The notes beneath the pieces were generated by a model. That model was not told the DNA's origin and ran no database searches. It saw only the letters and a list, made by a program, of their open reading frames with translations. Positions 27,485 to 35,509 of a DNA stretch of 37,110 nt are shown here, piece by piece. Origin of the DNA: Candidatus Moraniibacteriota bacterium (lineage in GTDB: Bacteria > Patescibacteriota > Minisyncoccia > Moranbacterales > UBA9337); assembly GCA_026985555.1 (NCBI GenBank), contig JALSQF010000001.1, forward strand, positions 1 to 37,110. The letters are read 5' to 3'. The translations under genes and the position numbers were made by a program. Numbering within the stretch: position 1 is the first letter of the stretch; each line of letters begins with the position of its first letter.

Positions 27485-27497
27485 TTTTTTATATATT

Positions 27498-28907
27498 ATG
27501 TTAGCGCGTAAAATTGCTTATAATGTTTTTGCTAATGCTATAATGAAAGTTTTAGCTACAATGTTAGCTTTAATAAGTATAGGATTTTTAACGCGCTATC
27601 TTGGCCAAGCTGGTTTTGGTGATTATGCAACTGTCTTAGCTTTTTTTGCTTTTTTTAACGCTCTAGCAGATTTAGGTTTATATGCTACAGCTACGAGAGA
27701 AATTTCTCGTCCCCAAGCTAATGAAAAAGAAATTATTAGCAATGTATTTACTTTAAGATTAGTTGTTTCAATTTTAATTCTTTTAATAACTCCTTTTATA
27801 ATTTATTTTTTTCCATATTCTTATCAAATTAAACTAGGTATATTTACAGTAGCTATTGCTTTTATTTTTTCTTCTTCTTATATGGTTTTAAATGGAATTT
27901 TTCAAAAACGTTTAATTATGGATAGAGTGGCTCTGATAGAATTTTTAGGAAAAATTGTTCAGGTTAGTTTTATTATATTAGTTATTTGGAAAAAATTAAG
28001 TTTTAATTGGATTATTTTTTCTTTATTATTATTTTCTTTTTTTAATTTTAGCTTAATTACTTTTTTAGCTCGTCGTTATGTAAAATTTAATTTAAAAATT
28101 AATTGGCAATATTGGAAAAAATTTTTAAAAATGTCTTTACCTATGGGAGGAGCTACTTTAATTACTTTTTTTTACTTTAAAACCGATACAATCTTACTTT
28201 CTTTATTAAAAGGTAGCCAAGCAGTAGGAGTTTATAATGGAGCTTATAAAATTGTAGAAAATATTACCTTTTTTCCCGGAATGATAATGGGATTAGTTCT
28301 CCCGCTTATTTCTAGATATATTTTTACAAAAAAAGAAAAATTTAAGCAAATAAGTGACAAAACTTTTAAGGTTTTTTTTCTATTAGTAATTCCTTTGGTA
28401 ATAGGAAGTTGGTTTTTAGCTTCCAATATAGTTTTAATTATTGGAGGGAAAGAATTTCTTTCATCAGCTCCCATTTTGCGGATCTTAATTTTTTCTTTAG
28501 CTTTTATCTTTTTTGGTAATTTATTTAATAATATTTTATTAGCGGGGAATATGCAAAAAAAACTTATGCAGGTGTTGTTTTTTTGCGCTTTTTTTAATGT
28601 TTTTGCTAATATTTTATTTATTCCGCTTTATTCTTATTGGGCGGCAGCGGTAATTTCTTTAATTACAGAAGCAATGGTTGTTTTTCTTACCGCTTATCTT
28701 ACGAAAAAATATTTAAATTATATTCCTTCTTTAAATAATTTGTCAAAATTTATTTTGTCAGGAGCAATAATGGCTTTTTTTCTTTATTTAAGTCCATATC
28801 ATAATTTCATTTTCTTGTTAATAGGAAGTTCTATTTTATATTTTTTAATGCTATATATCACTCAAGCTATTACTAAAGAAGAAATATTAAGTATTTTCCA
28901 AAAATAA
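27498..28907 (+). CDS. polysaccharide/oligosaccharide flippase (MOP superfamily)
   Basis: This encodes 469 residues with about 12-14 membrane segments. The Wzx-like start is IAYNVFANAIMKVLATMLALISIGFLTRYLGQAGFGDYATVL, and the middle motif KTDTILLSLLKGSQAVGVYNGAYKIVENI is typical. It should flip a lipid-linked sugar to the outer face, for a surface glycan or glycosylated surface protein. The substrate is unknown and no glycosyltransferases are nearby. It follows khpB by 13 bp and probably shares its transcript. It is distinct from murJ at 18-20 kb. Confidence 0.85.
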   Translation: MLARKIAYNVFANAIMKVLATMLALISIGFLTRYLGQAGFGDYATVLAFFAFFNALADLGLYATATREISRPQANEKEIISNVFTLRLVVSILILLITPFIIYFFPYSYQIKLGIFTVAIAFIFSSSYMVLNGIFQKRLIMDRVALIEFLGKIVQVSFIILVIWKKLSFNWIIFSLLLFSFFNFSLITFLARRYVKFNLKINWQYWKKFLKMSLPMGGATLITFFYFKTDTILLSLLKGSQAVGVYNGAYKIVENITFFPGMIMGLVLPLISRYIFTKKEKFKQISDKTFKVFFLLVIPLVIGSWFLASNIVLIIGGKEFLSSAPILRILIFSLAFIFFGNLFNNILLAGNMQKKLMQVLFFCAFFNVFANILFIPLYSYWAAAVISLITEAMVVFLTAYLTKKYLNYIPSLNNLSKFILSGAIMAFFLYLSPYHNFIFLLIGSSILYFLMLYITQAITKEEILSIFQK

Positions 28908-28973
28908 TAAAATATTTTTTATTTTGAAATAATTTCTTGCATAAAATTAAAGAGAAGTTATAATTAAAAGAGT

Positions 28974-29933
28974 ATGAAATGCTTTATAATAACTAAAAAA
29001 CTCTTTTTCTTTCTTTTTCTCTTTATTTTTGTTATTTTAATTTTATTTAACAAAAAAAATCAGCCACTTAAAGTAAAAGCAAGTAGTTTTGATACTTTTA
29101 AAACTGTTTATTTAAAAGATAATAATATTCAATGTCAAATCATTACAGGGGCAAACTCTGTAGAGGATTTTTTAAAAGAAAACAAGATAAAAGTTACAGA
29201 AGATGATCTTGTTTATCCTACTTATTCAACTAAAATAGTTAATGGGAGTAAAATTATTATTCAAAGAGGGAAACGATTTCAAATATTAACTGGAAATAAA
29301 ATATATCAAGGAAAAACACAAAGTGAAACGGTGAAAGATTTACTAGAAAAAATAGGAATTAATTTAAAGCAAGAAGATATAGTTATACCTAAATTGGATA
29401 GTTTTATTTACGATGGTATAAAAATTAAAATAATTTTTGTAGAAATTAAAGAAATCACTATAAAAAAAACCATAAAATATAAAACAATTATTAAAAAAGA
29501 TGATAAATTAAGCTGGCGGATGCGTAAAATAAAACAAAAGGGAAAAAATGGAATAAAAACCATAACTTATAAAGTAATTTATCATAACAATAAGGAAATC
29601 TCCAGGAAACAAATAAAAAAAGAGATAATGCAAAAACCGCAAACAGAAATTATTATTCAAGGCGATTATATTAAATTAGGCAAAACACATCGGGGGCAAG
29701 CTAGTTGGTATAAATTCACAGGAAAAATGACGGCAGCTAATCCCTGGTTGCCTTTAGGAAGTTATGTAAAAGTTACTAATTTAGATAATAATAAATCAGT
29801 AATTGTAAAAATTGTTGACAGAGGTCCGTTTGGAAAAGGACGGATTATTGATTTAGAAAAGAATGCTTTTAGTAAAATAGCTTCTTTAGGTAAAGGTATA
29901 ATAAATGTAAAAATGGAAGAAATAAAAAATTAA
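28974..29933 (+). CDS. YabE-like protein with DUF348, G5 and RlpA-type barrel
   Basis: This encodes 319 residues. An N-terminal membrane anchor or signal (~8-27) is followed by two DUF348-type ubiquitin-like segments (~35-155). A G5-like domain follows (~155-220, KKTIKYKTIIKKDD and GIKTITYKVIYHNNKE). The C-terminus is a compact double-psi barrel (~238-315: GQASWYKFTGKMTAANPWLPLG, VKIVDRGPFGKGRIIDL). This matches RlpA-like/expansin-like domains and the general plan of Firmicute YabE, which also lies by rsmA. The segment between MTAA and LPLG is shortened, and the usual His is Asn, so part of the RlpA catalytic region (including the expected acid) is missing. It may bind rather than cleave peptidoglycan. 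It overlaps nothing and is 3 bp from rsmA. Confidence 0.8.
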   Translation: MKCFIITKKLFFFLFLFIFVILILFNKKNQPLKVKASSFDTFKTVYLKDNNIQCQIITGANSVEDFLKENKIKVTEDDLVYPTYSTKIVNGSKIIIQRGKRFQILTGNKIYQGKTQSETVKDLLEKIGINLKQEDIVIPKLDSFIYDGIKIKIIFVEIKEITIKKTIKYKTIIKKDDKLSWRMRKIKQKGKNGIKTITYKVIYHNNKEISRKQIKKEIMQKPQTEIIIQGDYIKLGKTHRGQASWYKFTGKMTAANPWLPLGSYVKVTNLDNNKSVIVKIVDRGPFGKGRIIDLEKNAFSKIASLGKGIINVKMEEIKN

Positions 29934-29936
29934 AAT

Positions 29937-30755
29937 ATGTCGGCTCCATTAGGACAAAATTTTTTAAATAATAAAAAAATAGCGCAAAAAATAATTCAAG
30001 TATCTAAAATAAAAAAAGGAGATAGTATTATAGAAGTAGGACCAGGAAAAGGAATTTTAACCCAATTATTAATTAAGAGAGGAGCTAAAATAATTGCCAT
30101 TGAATTAGACCAAGAATTATTTTTAAAACTCAAGTATAAATTTAAGAAGAATAAAAATTTATTTCTTCTTAATGAGGATATTCTTGCAATAAACTTTAAT
30201 AAATTAATTAAAGACCAAAAAATAAACGATTATAAAATAGTTGCTAATATACCTTATTATATAACTTCAAAAATAATACGTTTATTTTTAGAAAGTCGTT
30301 TTTCTCCCCAAAAAATGATTTTAATGGTGCAAAAAGAAGTGGCTAATAGAATGGTTGCGCCAATGGGAAAAACAAGCAAACTATCAATAATGGTGCAATA
30401 TTATAGTGTGCCTAAATTTTTGTTTTCTGTTTCATCTGAAAATTTTTCTCCTCAACCAAAAGTAGACAGTGCTATTATTGAATTAAAGATCAAAAAGCAA
30501 TTTTTAAATTTAACCGAAGAAAAATTTAAGAAAAATAAAGAAAAAAGTAAAAAATTTTTTAGAGTAGTTAAAGTAGGATTTGCTAGTAGAAGAAAAACAT
30601 TATTAAATAATCTTAAAAATGGATTTTCTCACTTAAGAAAAGAAAAAATAATTCAAATAATGGAAGAGATAAATTTAAATAAAAATACCAGAGCTCAAGA
30701 ACTTTCTTTAGAAAAATGGAAAAAACTAGTCAAACAACTAGAAGTATTTTTATAA
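29937..30755 (+). CDS. rsmA: 16S rRNA (adenine1518/1519-N6)-dimethyltransferase
   Basis: This encodes 272 residues, standard for KsgA/RsmA. The start is SAPLGQNFLNNKKIAQKI, the S-adenosylmethionine site is IEVGPGKGILTQLL, the acidic loop is AIELDQEL, and the catalytic NIPYYITSKI follows. The C-terminal domain has VKVGFASRRKTLLNNL. It methylates two adjacent adenines near the 3' end of 16S rRNA during late small-subunit assembly. It is the last gene of the rightward run starting at rpmH. Confidence 0.96.
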   Translation: MSAPLGQNFLNNKKIAQKIIQVSKIKKGDSIIEVGPGKGILTQLLIKRGAKIIAIELDQELFLKLKYKFKKNKNLFLLNEDILAINFNKLIKDQKINDYKIVANIPYYITSKIIRLFLESRFSPQKMILMVQKEVANRMVAPMGKTSKLSIMVQYYSVPKFLFSVSSENFSPQPKVDSAIIELKIKKQFLNLTEEKFKKNKEKSKKFFRVVKVGFASRRKTLLNNLKNGFSHLRKEKIIQIMEEINLNKNTRAQELSLEKWKKLVKQLEVFL

Positions 30756-30763
30756 AATAAACT

Positions 30764-31045
30764 TTATGAAGCCCAGTTTTCTCTAGCTAAAACAAAAAAT
30801 CTTTCTTTTTCTTTTTCGTTCATTGTAATGCAGACAACTTTAACTGAGTAATTATTTAATTTTTTTATTATAGAATTAATTAATAATTGTTTGATAGGAA
30901 CATTAGCAAAAGGTAATTTTAATTCTATGAACCATTTTTCCTTCTATTTTTTTATATTGCCAATCATACCTAAAGCTAAAAGACTCATGTTGATTTCAGG
31001 ATGTTTTAGTTCGTCTAATTGTTTTTCTATTTTTTTAGGATTCAT
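30764..31045 (-). pseudogene. DUF59/MIP18-like gene interrupted by an amber stop
   Basis: A 94-codon minus-strand frame runs from ATG at 31045 to TAA at 30764 with a single TAG at codon 34 (30944-30946). The first half reads MNPKKIEKQLDELKHPEINM then SLLALGMIGNIKK. The second half reads KEKWFIELKLPFANVPIKQ and ends RFFVLARENWAS. A helix with PE followed by LGMI, then a strand and P-F-x-x-x-P, resembles the DUF59/MIP18 Fe-S-assembly-related fold, but without the cysteine of active members. The assignment is tentative. The TAG follows an A7 run (GGCAATATAAAAAAATAG), so either a nonsense change or a homopolymer indel with a nearby compensating indel is possible. The start overlaps the end of the upstream transporter gene by 11 bp, which supports a real gene. 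Confidence 0.5.
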
Positions 31046-32069
31046 TTTTTTTATAATTTTTAAAACTATAATTAAAAATATATAACCAAAGAAAAAATAA
31101 AACAAAATAAAAAATGTAAGAAAACCATTCTAAAAAGAAAAGATGAGAGATTTTGTAAAATTGAAAAGTAGCTAAAGTAAATGCTCCTGTGGGAAACACA
31201 AAAGCCCACCATAGTTCAGAAAGAGGAATGTGCGTCTTTTCTTTTATTATACGATAATATAGAGTTAATAAACCGCCTATTACCCACAAACCATAGCCAT
31301 AAAACAAGAAGGAATAAAGAATACTAATTTGAAAAAATAAAGTTCTTATATTAAAACTAAAGGGAGAAATTTTTAATAATTGAGAAAGTGATAAAAGAGC
31401 TAAAATAGAAACAGCTACAGGAGCTAAAACAATATGAAAAGTAGGAATCATTTTATTTTCTATATCTTGTTGTATTTTACTTTTATAATAAATAAGATTT
31501 AAAGTAAGAAAATACAGAATAAAAGCAGGTCCTAATAAAAATAAATTAAATATTTTAATAAAATTTTGCAAAGAAGAAACTTTTAAAGCTAAAACAGAAC
31601 CAGCGGTAATTAAAACAAATAATCCTACGGGAGGCAAAAACCAAGTTCCTGCAATATGTTGAATTTGAGAACGAAATTTTAAGTTAATGGGAATAATAAC
31701 AACAAAAAATAAGGAGAAAAATAAGCTAATTAACCAAAATAAAATAGCTAATTTTAAGGAATAAACAGAAAACAGAGGTAAGCCTATATTAACTAACATT
31801 AAAGTTATCAAAGCTGAAGCAATGGGCATAGCTGAATAAAGATTAGTTTTGGCTGGATTTTTAATGTTGTCAATAAAATTATTCCAATTATAAATATGTT
31901 CTAAAAGTAAAATAAAATAATAAAGAAAAATTATAATCACACTAACTTCTAACAAAAAAGCTAGCCAATGAAATATTTTTGCAGAAAAGAGAAGTTGAGA
32001 AGCTAAGGCTAAAGCAGATGTTCCCATTAAAGCGATGAAAACAATTAAATTGAGAGATTTTTTAAACAT
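31035..32069 (-). CDS. TDT/SLAC1-family anion channel or dicarboxylate transporter
   Basis: This encodes 344 residues with about ten membrane segments. The motifs IAGTWFLPPVGLFVLI (middle) and SELWWAFVFPTGAFTLATFQ (ninth segment) match the TDT family, which includes TehA, bacterial malate exporters and plant SLAC1 anion channels. The transported anion cannot be read from sequence. It overlaps the DUF59-like frame by 11 bp at its end. It lies downstream of the two small membrane-protein genes and has 179 bp in front of it without a clear promoter. Confidence 0.8.
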   Translation of the reverse strand: MFKKSLNLIVFIALMGTSALALASQLLFSAKIFHWLAFLLEVSVIIIFLYYFILLLEHIYNWNNFIDNIKNPAKTNLYSAMPIASALITLMLVNIGLPLFSVYSLKLAILFWLISLFFSLFFVVIIPINLKFRSQIQHIAGTWFLPPVGLFVLITAGSVLALKVSSLQNFIKIFNLFLLGPAFILYFLTLNLIYYKSKIQQDIENKMIPTFHIVLAPVAVSILALLSLSQLLKISPFSFNIRTLFFQISILYSFLFYGYGLWVIGGLLTLYYRIIKEKTHIPLSELWWAFVFPTGAFTLATFQFYKISHLFFLEWFSYIFYFVLFFLWLYIFNYSFKNYKKNES

Positions 32070-32248
32070 AAGCTTAATTTTTAATAATAATAAAAGAAGA
32101 TATAAAAAAGTTATAAATAGATATTAAGATAGAAGATATAAAGTTATTTTTATTATAATAATAGATAAAAATTGGTCAATATTTTTATAAATATCAAAGG
32201 ATAAATTTTAGAATAGTAAAAAAATAAATTTGTTTTTGTGTCTATACT

Positions 32249-32590
32249 TTAAAATATATTTTTAAAAAGTAATAAGCCGACAAAAAAGGAAGTTGCATTA
32301 ATAATAAGAGATAATTTTAACATACTTAAATAGCTTTTTCTTGTGGCAAATTGTAATAAAATTGATTCTATTATTACAATAAGTATTTCTAAGTTAATAA
32401 TTGAAATATAATTAATAAGGACAAGATAAAAAAAAGAATTTATCCACAAAAAGTAAGAAAGTAGAGGATGTGTTATTAAGTTAATAAAAAAAACAGCAAT
32501 TAAAATTTTTTTATTTTTGAATCCTAAAATATAGGTAATAAAAACTTCAATTATTATGGTTAAAATAAGTGCTAAAAAATAATTATTCAT
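32249..32590 (-). CDS. small polytopic membrane protein of unknown function
   Basis: This encodes 113 residues with four hydrophobic segments and little else. Polar or charged positions recur inside the membrane: EVFITYILGFKN in the first segment, INLITHPLLSY in the second, EILIVIIESILLQF in the third and IINATSFFVGLLL in the fourth. This E, N-x-x-T-x-P, E-x-x-x-x-E, N-A-T-S spacing resembles uncharacterised bacterial and archaeal membrane proteins that I cannot name. It starts 11 bp after the 86-aa gene, so the two probably act together. Confidence 0.65.
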   Translation of the reverse strand: MNNYFLALILTIIIEVFITYILGFKNKKILIAVFFINLITHPLLSYFLWINSFFYLVLINYISIINLEILIVIIESILLQFATRKSYLSMLKLSLIINATSFFVGLLLFKNIF

Positions 32591-32601
32591 TGTTATATTT
32601 T

Positions 32602-32862
32602 TTATTTTTTTCTTAATTTAGCTAGTACTACAAAAGAAGTAATGGCAATAATTATAACTAGTATACCAATAATAATATATAAAGGAAATGGACCTACAAG
32701 CGAATTTGGATCTAGGGAAGTATCTGTTATATCAGTTTCGCCACCTGGAAGTAAATCAGCTAATGTTTTTGGAGTGGATGTTAATAGATTTAAAACTAAA
32801 ATCAAAAAAGCAATGGTAAGTATATTCCTTTTTTTAGTACTTTTTATAGTAATTGTTTTCAT
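32602..32862 (-). CDS. small protein with signal sequence and C-terminal membrane anchor
   Basis: This encodes 86 residues. A basic start (KKRN) and hydrophobic stretch (~13-30) end near TLA, giving a likely signal peptide. A short acidic linker (LLPGGETDITDTSLDPNS) follows, then a second hydrophobic stretch (~60-80) and an AKLRKK stop-transfer tail. The mature protein would be almost only a membrane anchor with a 25-residue outer loop. No family is recognised. It is 4 bp after the MFS gene and 11 bp before the 113-aa gene. Confidence 0.6.
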   Translation of the reverse strand: MKTITIKSTKKRNILTIAFLILVLNLLTSTPKTLADLLPGGETDITDTSLDPNSLVGPFPLYIIIGILVIIIAITSFVVLAKLRKK

Positions 32863-32866
32863 TAAA

Positions 32867-33949
32867 TTATAAATTAATTTTTAGTTGATTTTTAAAATAA
32901 TTATATAACACTTTGAAACTAAAAAGCAATGCACTAGCAGAAATAATAATAATTAAAAAGGTAATCCAATGATTATTGAATAGAGGTTTAATACCTAAAT
33001 AAACAGGAATAGCACCGATTATTAAAGCTAATACAGTTAAACCAAAGGCAGTAGCTGGTCTTCCGGGAAGCATATTAGATAAAGCAGTAAGGGTGATAGG
33101 CATTGTTATTTGAAACAAAAATGCGCCAATAATTACTAATAAAGGTGAATATTGGAAAAAAGCAAGAAGAGGTGCGGAAAATGTTAGGGCGATGATAGCT
33201 GTTTTTATCCAGCCAAACTTGTCTGCAAAAAATCCACCTAAAGCTTTTCCTCCTACTATTGCAATAGTTAGCGCAAAGAGTAAATTAACATTTGATTTCC
33301 AGGCAAAAACAGCTGTTAACCCATAAAGTGCTCTTATTGATACAGAAAGTAATAGAAGAAAAATTACTAACTCAAAATAGTTTATTTTTGGTTTAATAGA
33401 AGTTTTTTGATAGTTGATAGTCGGAATTCTACTAAAGATAATGAATAAACAAGATGCAAATAAAAGCAAAACAAATGGCCAAAAAGTAAGAGTTCCACTT
33501 TTACCTAAAAGAACGCCGATGGTTAATCCTAATGCGCCAGGTGCTACAAAAATGCCGGGAGCAGTAGCTTTTTGTGGATTAAAGTTTAAACTAATACTTC
33601 CTCCGCCCACATGAAAAAAAGCATTCCCTATTCCAGACAATATTACAACCAAAAAAGGTATATTAAAGAAAAAGAAAGAAGATAAAACTAAGAGAGATCC
33701 AATAAAAGCACTTTCTCTAGGAGCTTGATATCTATCTACTAAAAATCCAAAAGGTGCTTGTAATCCAAAAGCAATGAGATTATAAATGACAACAAAAACA
33801 AAAATATTGCTAAGATTAAAATTATGATGCAATAAACTGCTAAAAACAACTGTCGCACAACTTAAATCAATAATTCCGTGAATAACACTGTAACCAAGCA
33901 ATGTTATTGTTAAATTGTTTTTTGTATTTTTTTTGTTTGTAACTCTCAT
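32867..33949 (-). CDS. major facilitator superfamily transporter
   Basis: I use the ATG at 33947-33949 (360 aa, MRVTNKKNTKNNLTITLLGYSVIHGIIDL). The 52 upstream residues of the longest frame are very AT-codon-like and would run through the inverted-repeat control region. About 10-12 membrane segments are visible. The MFS loop-2/3 motif appears as PFGFLVDRYQAPRES, with a related GGKALGGFFADKFGW in the second half. GNAFFHVGGGSISL and APGALGLTIGVLLG are conserved-looking glycine helices. The substrate is unknown. It is the first gene of a probable operon with the 86- and 113-aa membrane proteins. Confidence 0.75.
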   Translation of the reverse strand: MRVTNKKNTKNNLTITLLGYSVIHGIIDLSCATVVFSSLLHHNFNLSNIFVFVVIYNLIAFGLQAPFGFLVDRYQAPRESAFIGSLLVLSSFFFFNIPFLVVILSGIGNAFFHVGGGSISLNFNPQKATAPGIFVAPGALGLTIGVLLGKSGTLTFWPFVLLLFASCLFIIFSRIPTINYQKTSIKPKINYFELVIFLLLLSVSIRALYGLTAVFAWKSNVNLLFALTIAIVGGKALGGFFADKFGWIKTAIIALTFSAPLLAFFQYSPLLVIIGAFLFQITMPITLTALSNMLPGRPATAFGLTVLALIIGAIPVYLGIKPLFNNHWITFLIIIISASALLFSFKVLYNYFKNQLKINL

Positions 33950-33970
33950 TGTATTATCTTTTAATATTGC

Positions 33971-34021
33971 ATTGTATTGTTTTTTTAATATTATAATATA
34001 ATGATAAAATAACAATACAAT
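33971..34021. promoter_or_regulatory. inverted repeat spanning the MFS promoter region
   Basis: Perfect 11-bp arms ATTGTATTGTT (33971-33981) and AACAATACAAT (34011-34021) flank a 29-bp stretch that contains a TATAAT on the minus strand (33990-33995). A partial third ATTGTAT copy sits at the MFS start codon (33949-33955). This looks like an operator pair for a regulator of the transporter operon. The regulator is not identified. Confidence 0.5.
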
Positions 34022-34144
34022 ATATAAAATATATTTAATTTTTTTATCTATTTTTATATTTATAATTAATAATTGTAGATAATTATAATAAACTTTTAAA
34101 AACAATTTGTTTTTATGTAAATCCTTGTTTTATTAATTCTTTAT

Positions 34145-34231
34145 AGACAACGTTTCGGTATATCTGAAGTTCTGACGAAGTCAGAATTTGGGGATTTTTC
34201 GCAGGAGAATCCCAGATAATCGCTGTTATAT
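34145..34231 (-). repeat. attC-like recombination site 1 (after the queuosine salvage gene)
   Basis: This is an 87-bp imperfect palindrome. Outer boxes read ATATAAC (R'') and GTTGTCT (R') on the minus strand. They pair at six of seven positions counting one G-T. Inner arms pair CAGATA (34213-34218) with TATCTG (34161-34166). The middle carries a perfect TTCTGAC-GAA-GTCAGAA hairpin (34170-34186). Order, size and polarity fit an integron attC placed 3' of its gene. Confidence 0.6.
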
Positions 34232-34314
34232 GCCCCGAAGAAAATCTTTGATTTTCTGAGAGCCTGCAAGGTGTGGTGCGAACGATGTGAGCAAGTCAGT
34301 GGAGTGGCGTTTAT
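34232..34314. other. GC-richer tail of cassette 3
   Basis: This lies between the queuosine-salvage stop and attC-like site 1. It contains a perfect 8-bp hairpin (AGAAAATC-TTT-GATTTTCT, 34239-34257) and otherwise unstructured GTG-rich sequence. Composition differs from the chromosome around it. Confidence 0.4.
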
Positions 34315-35271
34315 CTAATAAGAAGTCGTTCTTGTCAAATGATATGGTTTATCATTTTTTAATTTCTTTTGTCCTAACAACCAAAGATGATCATTAACAT
34401 GAATAGAATCAGCGTGTGCAATCTTCTTTTTTACCTTTTGTTTTATCAATTCAACAACCCAAATGGTATTTGCTCTTAGCTCTATTTCTTCCTCGCTGTC
34501 TTTTTCTATTGGTTCTTGATTATCAATTTTATCAGCGAGGTAATCTGAATAAGAGAAAATACCTAATCTTCTTAAAACAAAAGGTAATTTATAATCGGCA
34601 CACGCAGTTAATTCATTGATATTTTTTAATCTGCCAAATTCGTGCCCGTCAAAAGATTGAACAATATCAGATATTAAGAGTTGGGCACGTTTGTAAAAAT
34701 AAACTCTTTTACCCTTGTAAGTTGATGAGTCTTCAAAAGAAGGAAAATTCTCAACTATCAAACTCAATAATTTTTGTGAATCGCCATTTGCTTTTTTTAT
34801 GAGATTAGTAAAATCGCCACCAAATTTTTTAAGCAATGTTGTTCCAATTTCTCTTAAAATATTCAATCTTTCTTCAAAAAGAGGAATTTGAACATTGCCC
34901 TCTAAGATTTTACTAAGCTCTGATTCTTTAATCTCAGAAAGAAACTTTGCGTCCAAAATGGGAACATTATTTTCAATTGCTCTGGCAATGGCACAAATCA
35001 TTCCATAAACACCATCAACTTCTTTGGAATGATACTGTATTTTCCATTTTGGATCGCCCCAATATGAAAAACTAATAGAGTTAAAGACAAGTAAAAAATG
35101 TAATCTATCTTTTGGATTTAACTTTCTGAGATTAAATGGCGATTCATCAATCCAATGTTTGATATGAGAATGATTAAAATAATTAACAAACTCATCAACT
35201 TTTTTAGAATTTATTTTTACGTGTTGAGAATTTTCAACAATGAATTTGGCAGATTCTATAACTCTATTCAT
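34315..35271 (-). CDS. queuosine 5'-phosphate N-glycosylase/hydrolase (queuosine salvage, DUF2419)
   Basis: This encodes 318 residues and matches the Q_salvage (Qng1/DUF2419) family by several blocks. These are LLVFNSISFSYWGDPKW, FPSFEDSSTYKGKRVYFYKRAQLLISDI, LTACADYKLPFVLRRLGIFSY and EEEIELRANTIWVVELI. The enzyme releases the base queuine from queuosine 5'-phosphate so that it can be reused in tRNA anticodon modification. The C-terminal block with IHVNDHLWLLGQ is also typical. It is the gene of cassette 3, sitting between two attC-like palindromes, so acquisition by transfer is likely. The host would need a tRNA-guanine transglycosylase and queuine transport for this to matter. Neither is in the window. 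Confidence 0.85.
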   Translation of the reverse strand: MNRVIESAKFIVENSQHVKINSKKVDEFVNYFNHSHIKHWIDESPFNLRKLNPKDRLHFLLVFNSISFSYWGDPKWKIQYHSKEVDGVYGMICAIARAIENNVPILDAKFLSEIKESELSKILEGNVQIPLFEERLNILREIGTTLLKKFGGDFTNLIKKANGDSQKLLSLIVENFPSFEDSSTYKGKRVYFYKRAQLLISDIVQSFDGHEFGRLKNINELTACADYKLPFVLRRLGIFSYSDYLADKIDNQEPIEKDSEEEIELRANTIWVVELIKQKVKKKIAHADSIHVNDHLWLLGQKKLKNDKPYHLTRTTSY

Positions 35272-35348
35272 GTTATAAATTGAAAAATGATACTATTTAA
35301 AAAAGGTTTCGGGAACGACTTTCACTTTGTAGCCACTCAACTGATTGC

Positions 35349-35489
35349 GTATAACGTTCCAGTATATGAGAAGTTTTGCCGACCTCCTTTTAATTATATC
35401 ATAAGGAGGCGAAATTTGGAAGAAAGAAATTTGCATTCTTTATTAAATATAAATCGCAAATTTCTTGAACCTCATATACTTTGTTATCG
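35349..35489 (-). repeat. attC-like recombination site 2 (after the ART-like gene)
   Basis: This is a 141-bp structure. Outer boxes are CGATAAC and GTTATAC on the minus strand. Inner arms GTATATGAG (35362-35370) and CTCATATAC (35471-35479) pair perfectly. The variable middle has two more perfect stems: CCTCCTT/AAGGAGG (35383-35389/35403-35409) and the 11-bp AAGAAATTTGC/GCAAATTTCTT (35424-35434/35456-35466). Nested arms, length and position after the gene fit attC. Confidence 0.65.
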
Positions 35490-35509
35490 GATGTATTTAA
35501 TTTATTTTT

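Noticed and set aside
30891-31085. 64-aa plus-strand frame
   Set aside because: It is antisense to the DUF59-like frame and the end of the transporter. It has no ribosome-binding site and its low-complexity hydrophobic sequence mirrors the opposite strand.
33950-34105. 52-residue N-terminal extension of the MFS transporter
   Set aside because: It would translate the inverted repeat and -10 region. Its composition is that of AT-rich non-coding DNA, and the ATG at 33949 starts a normal MFS N-terminus.
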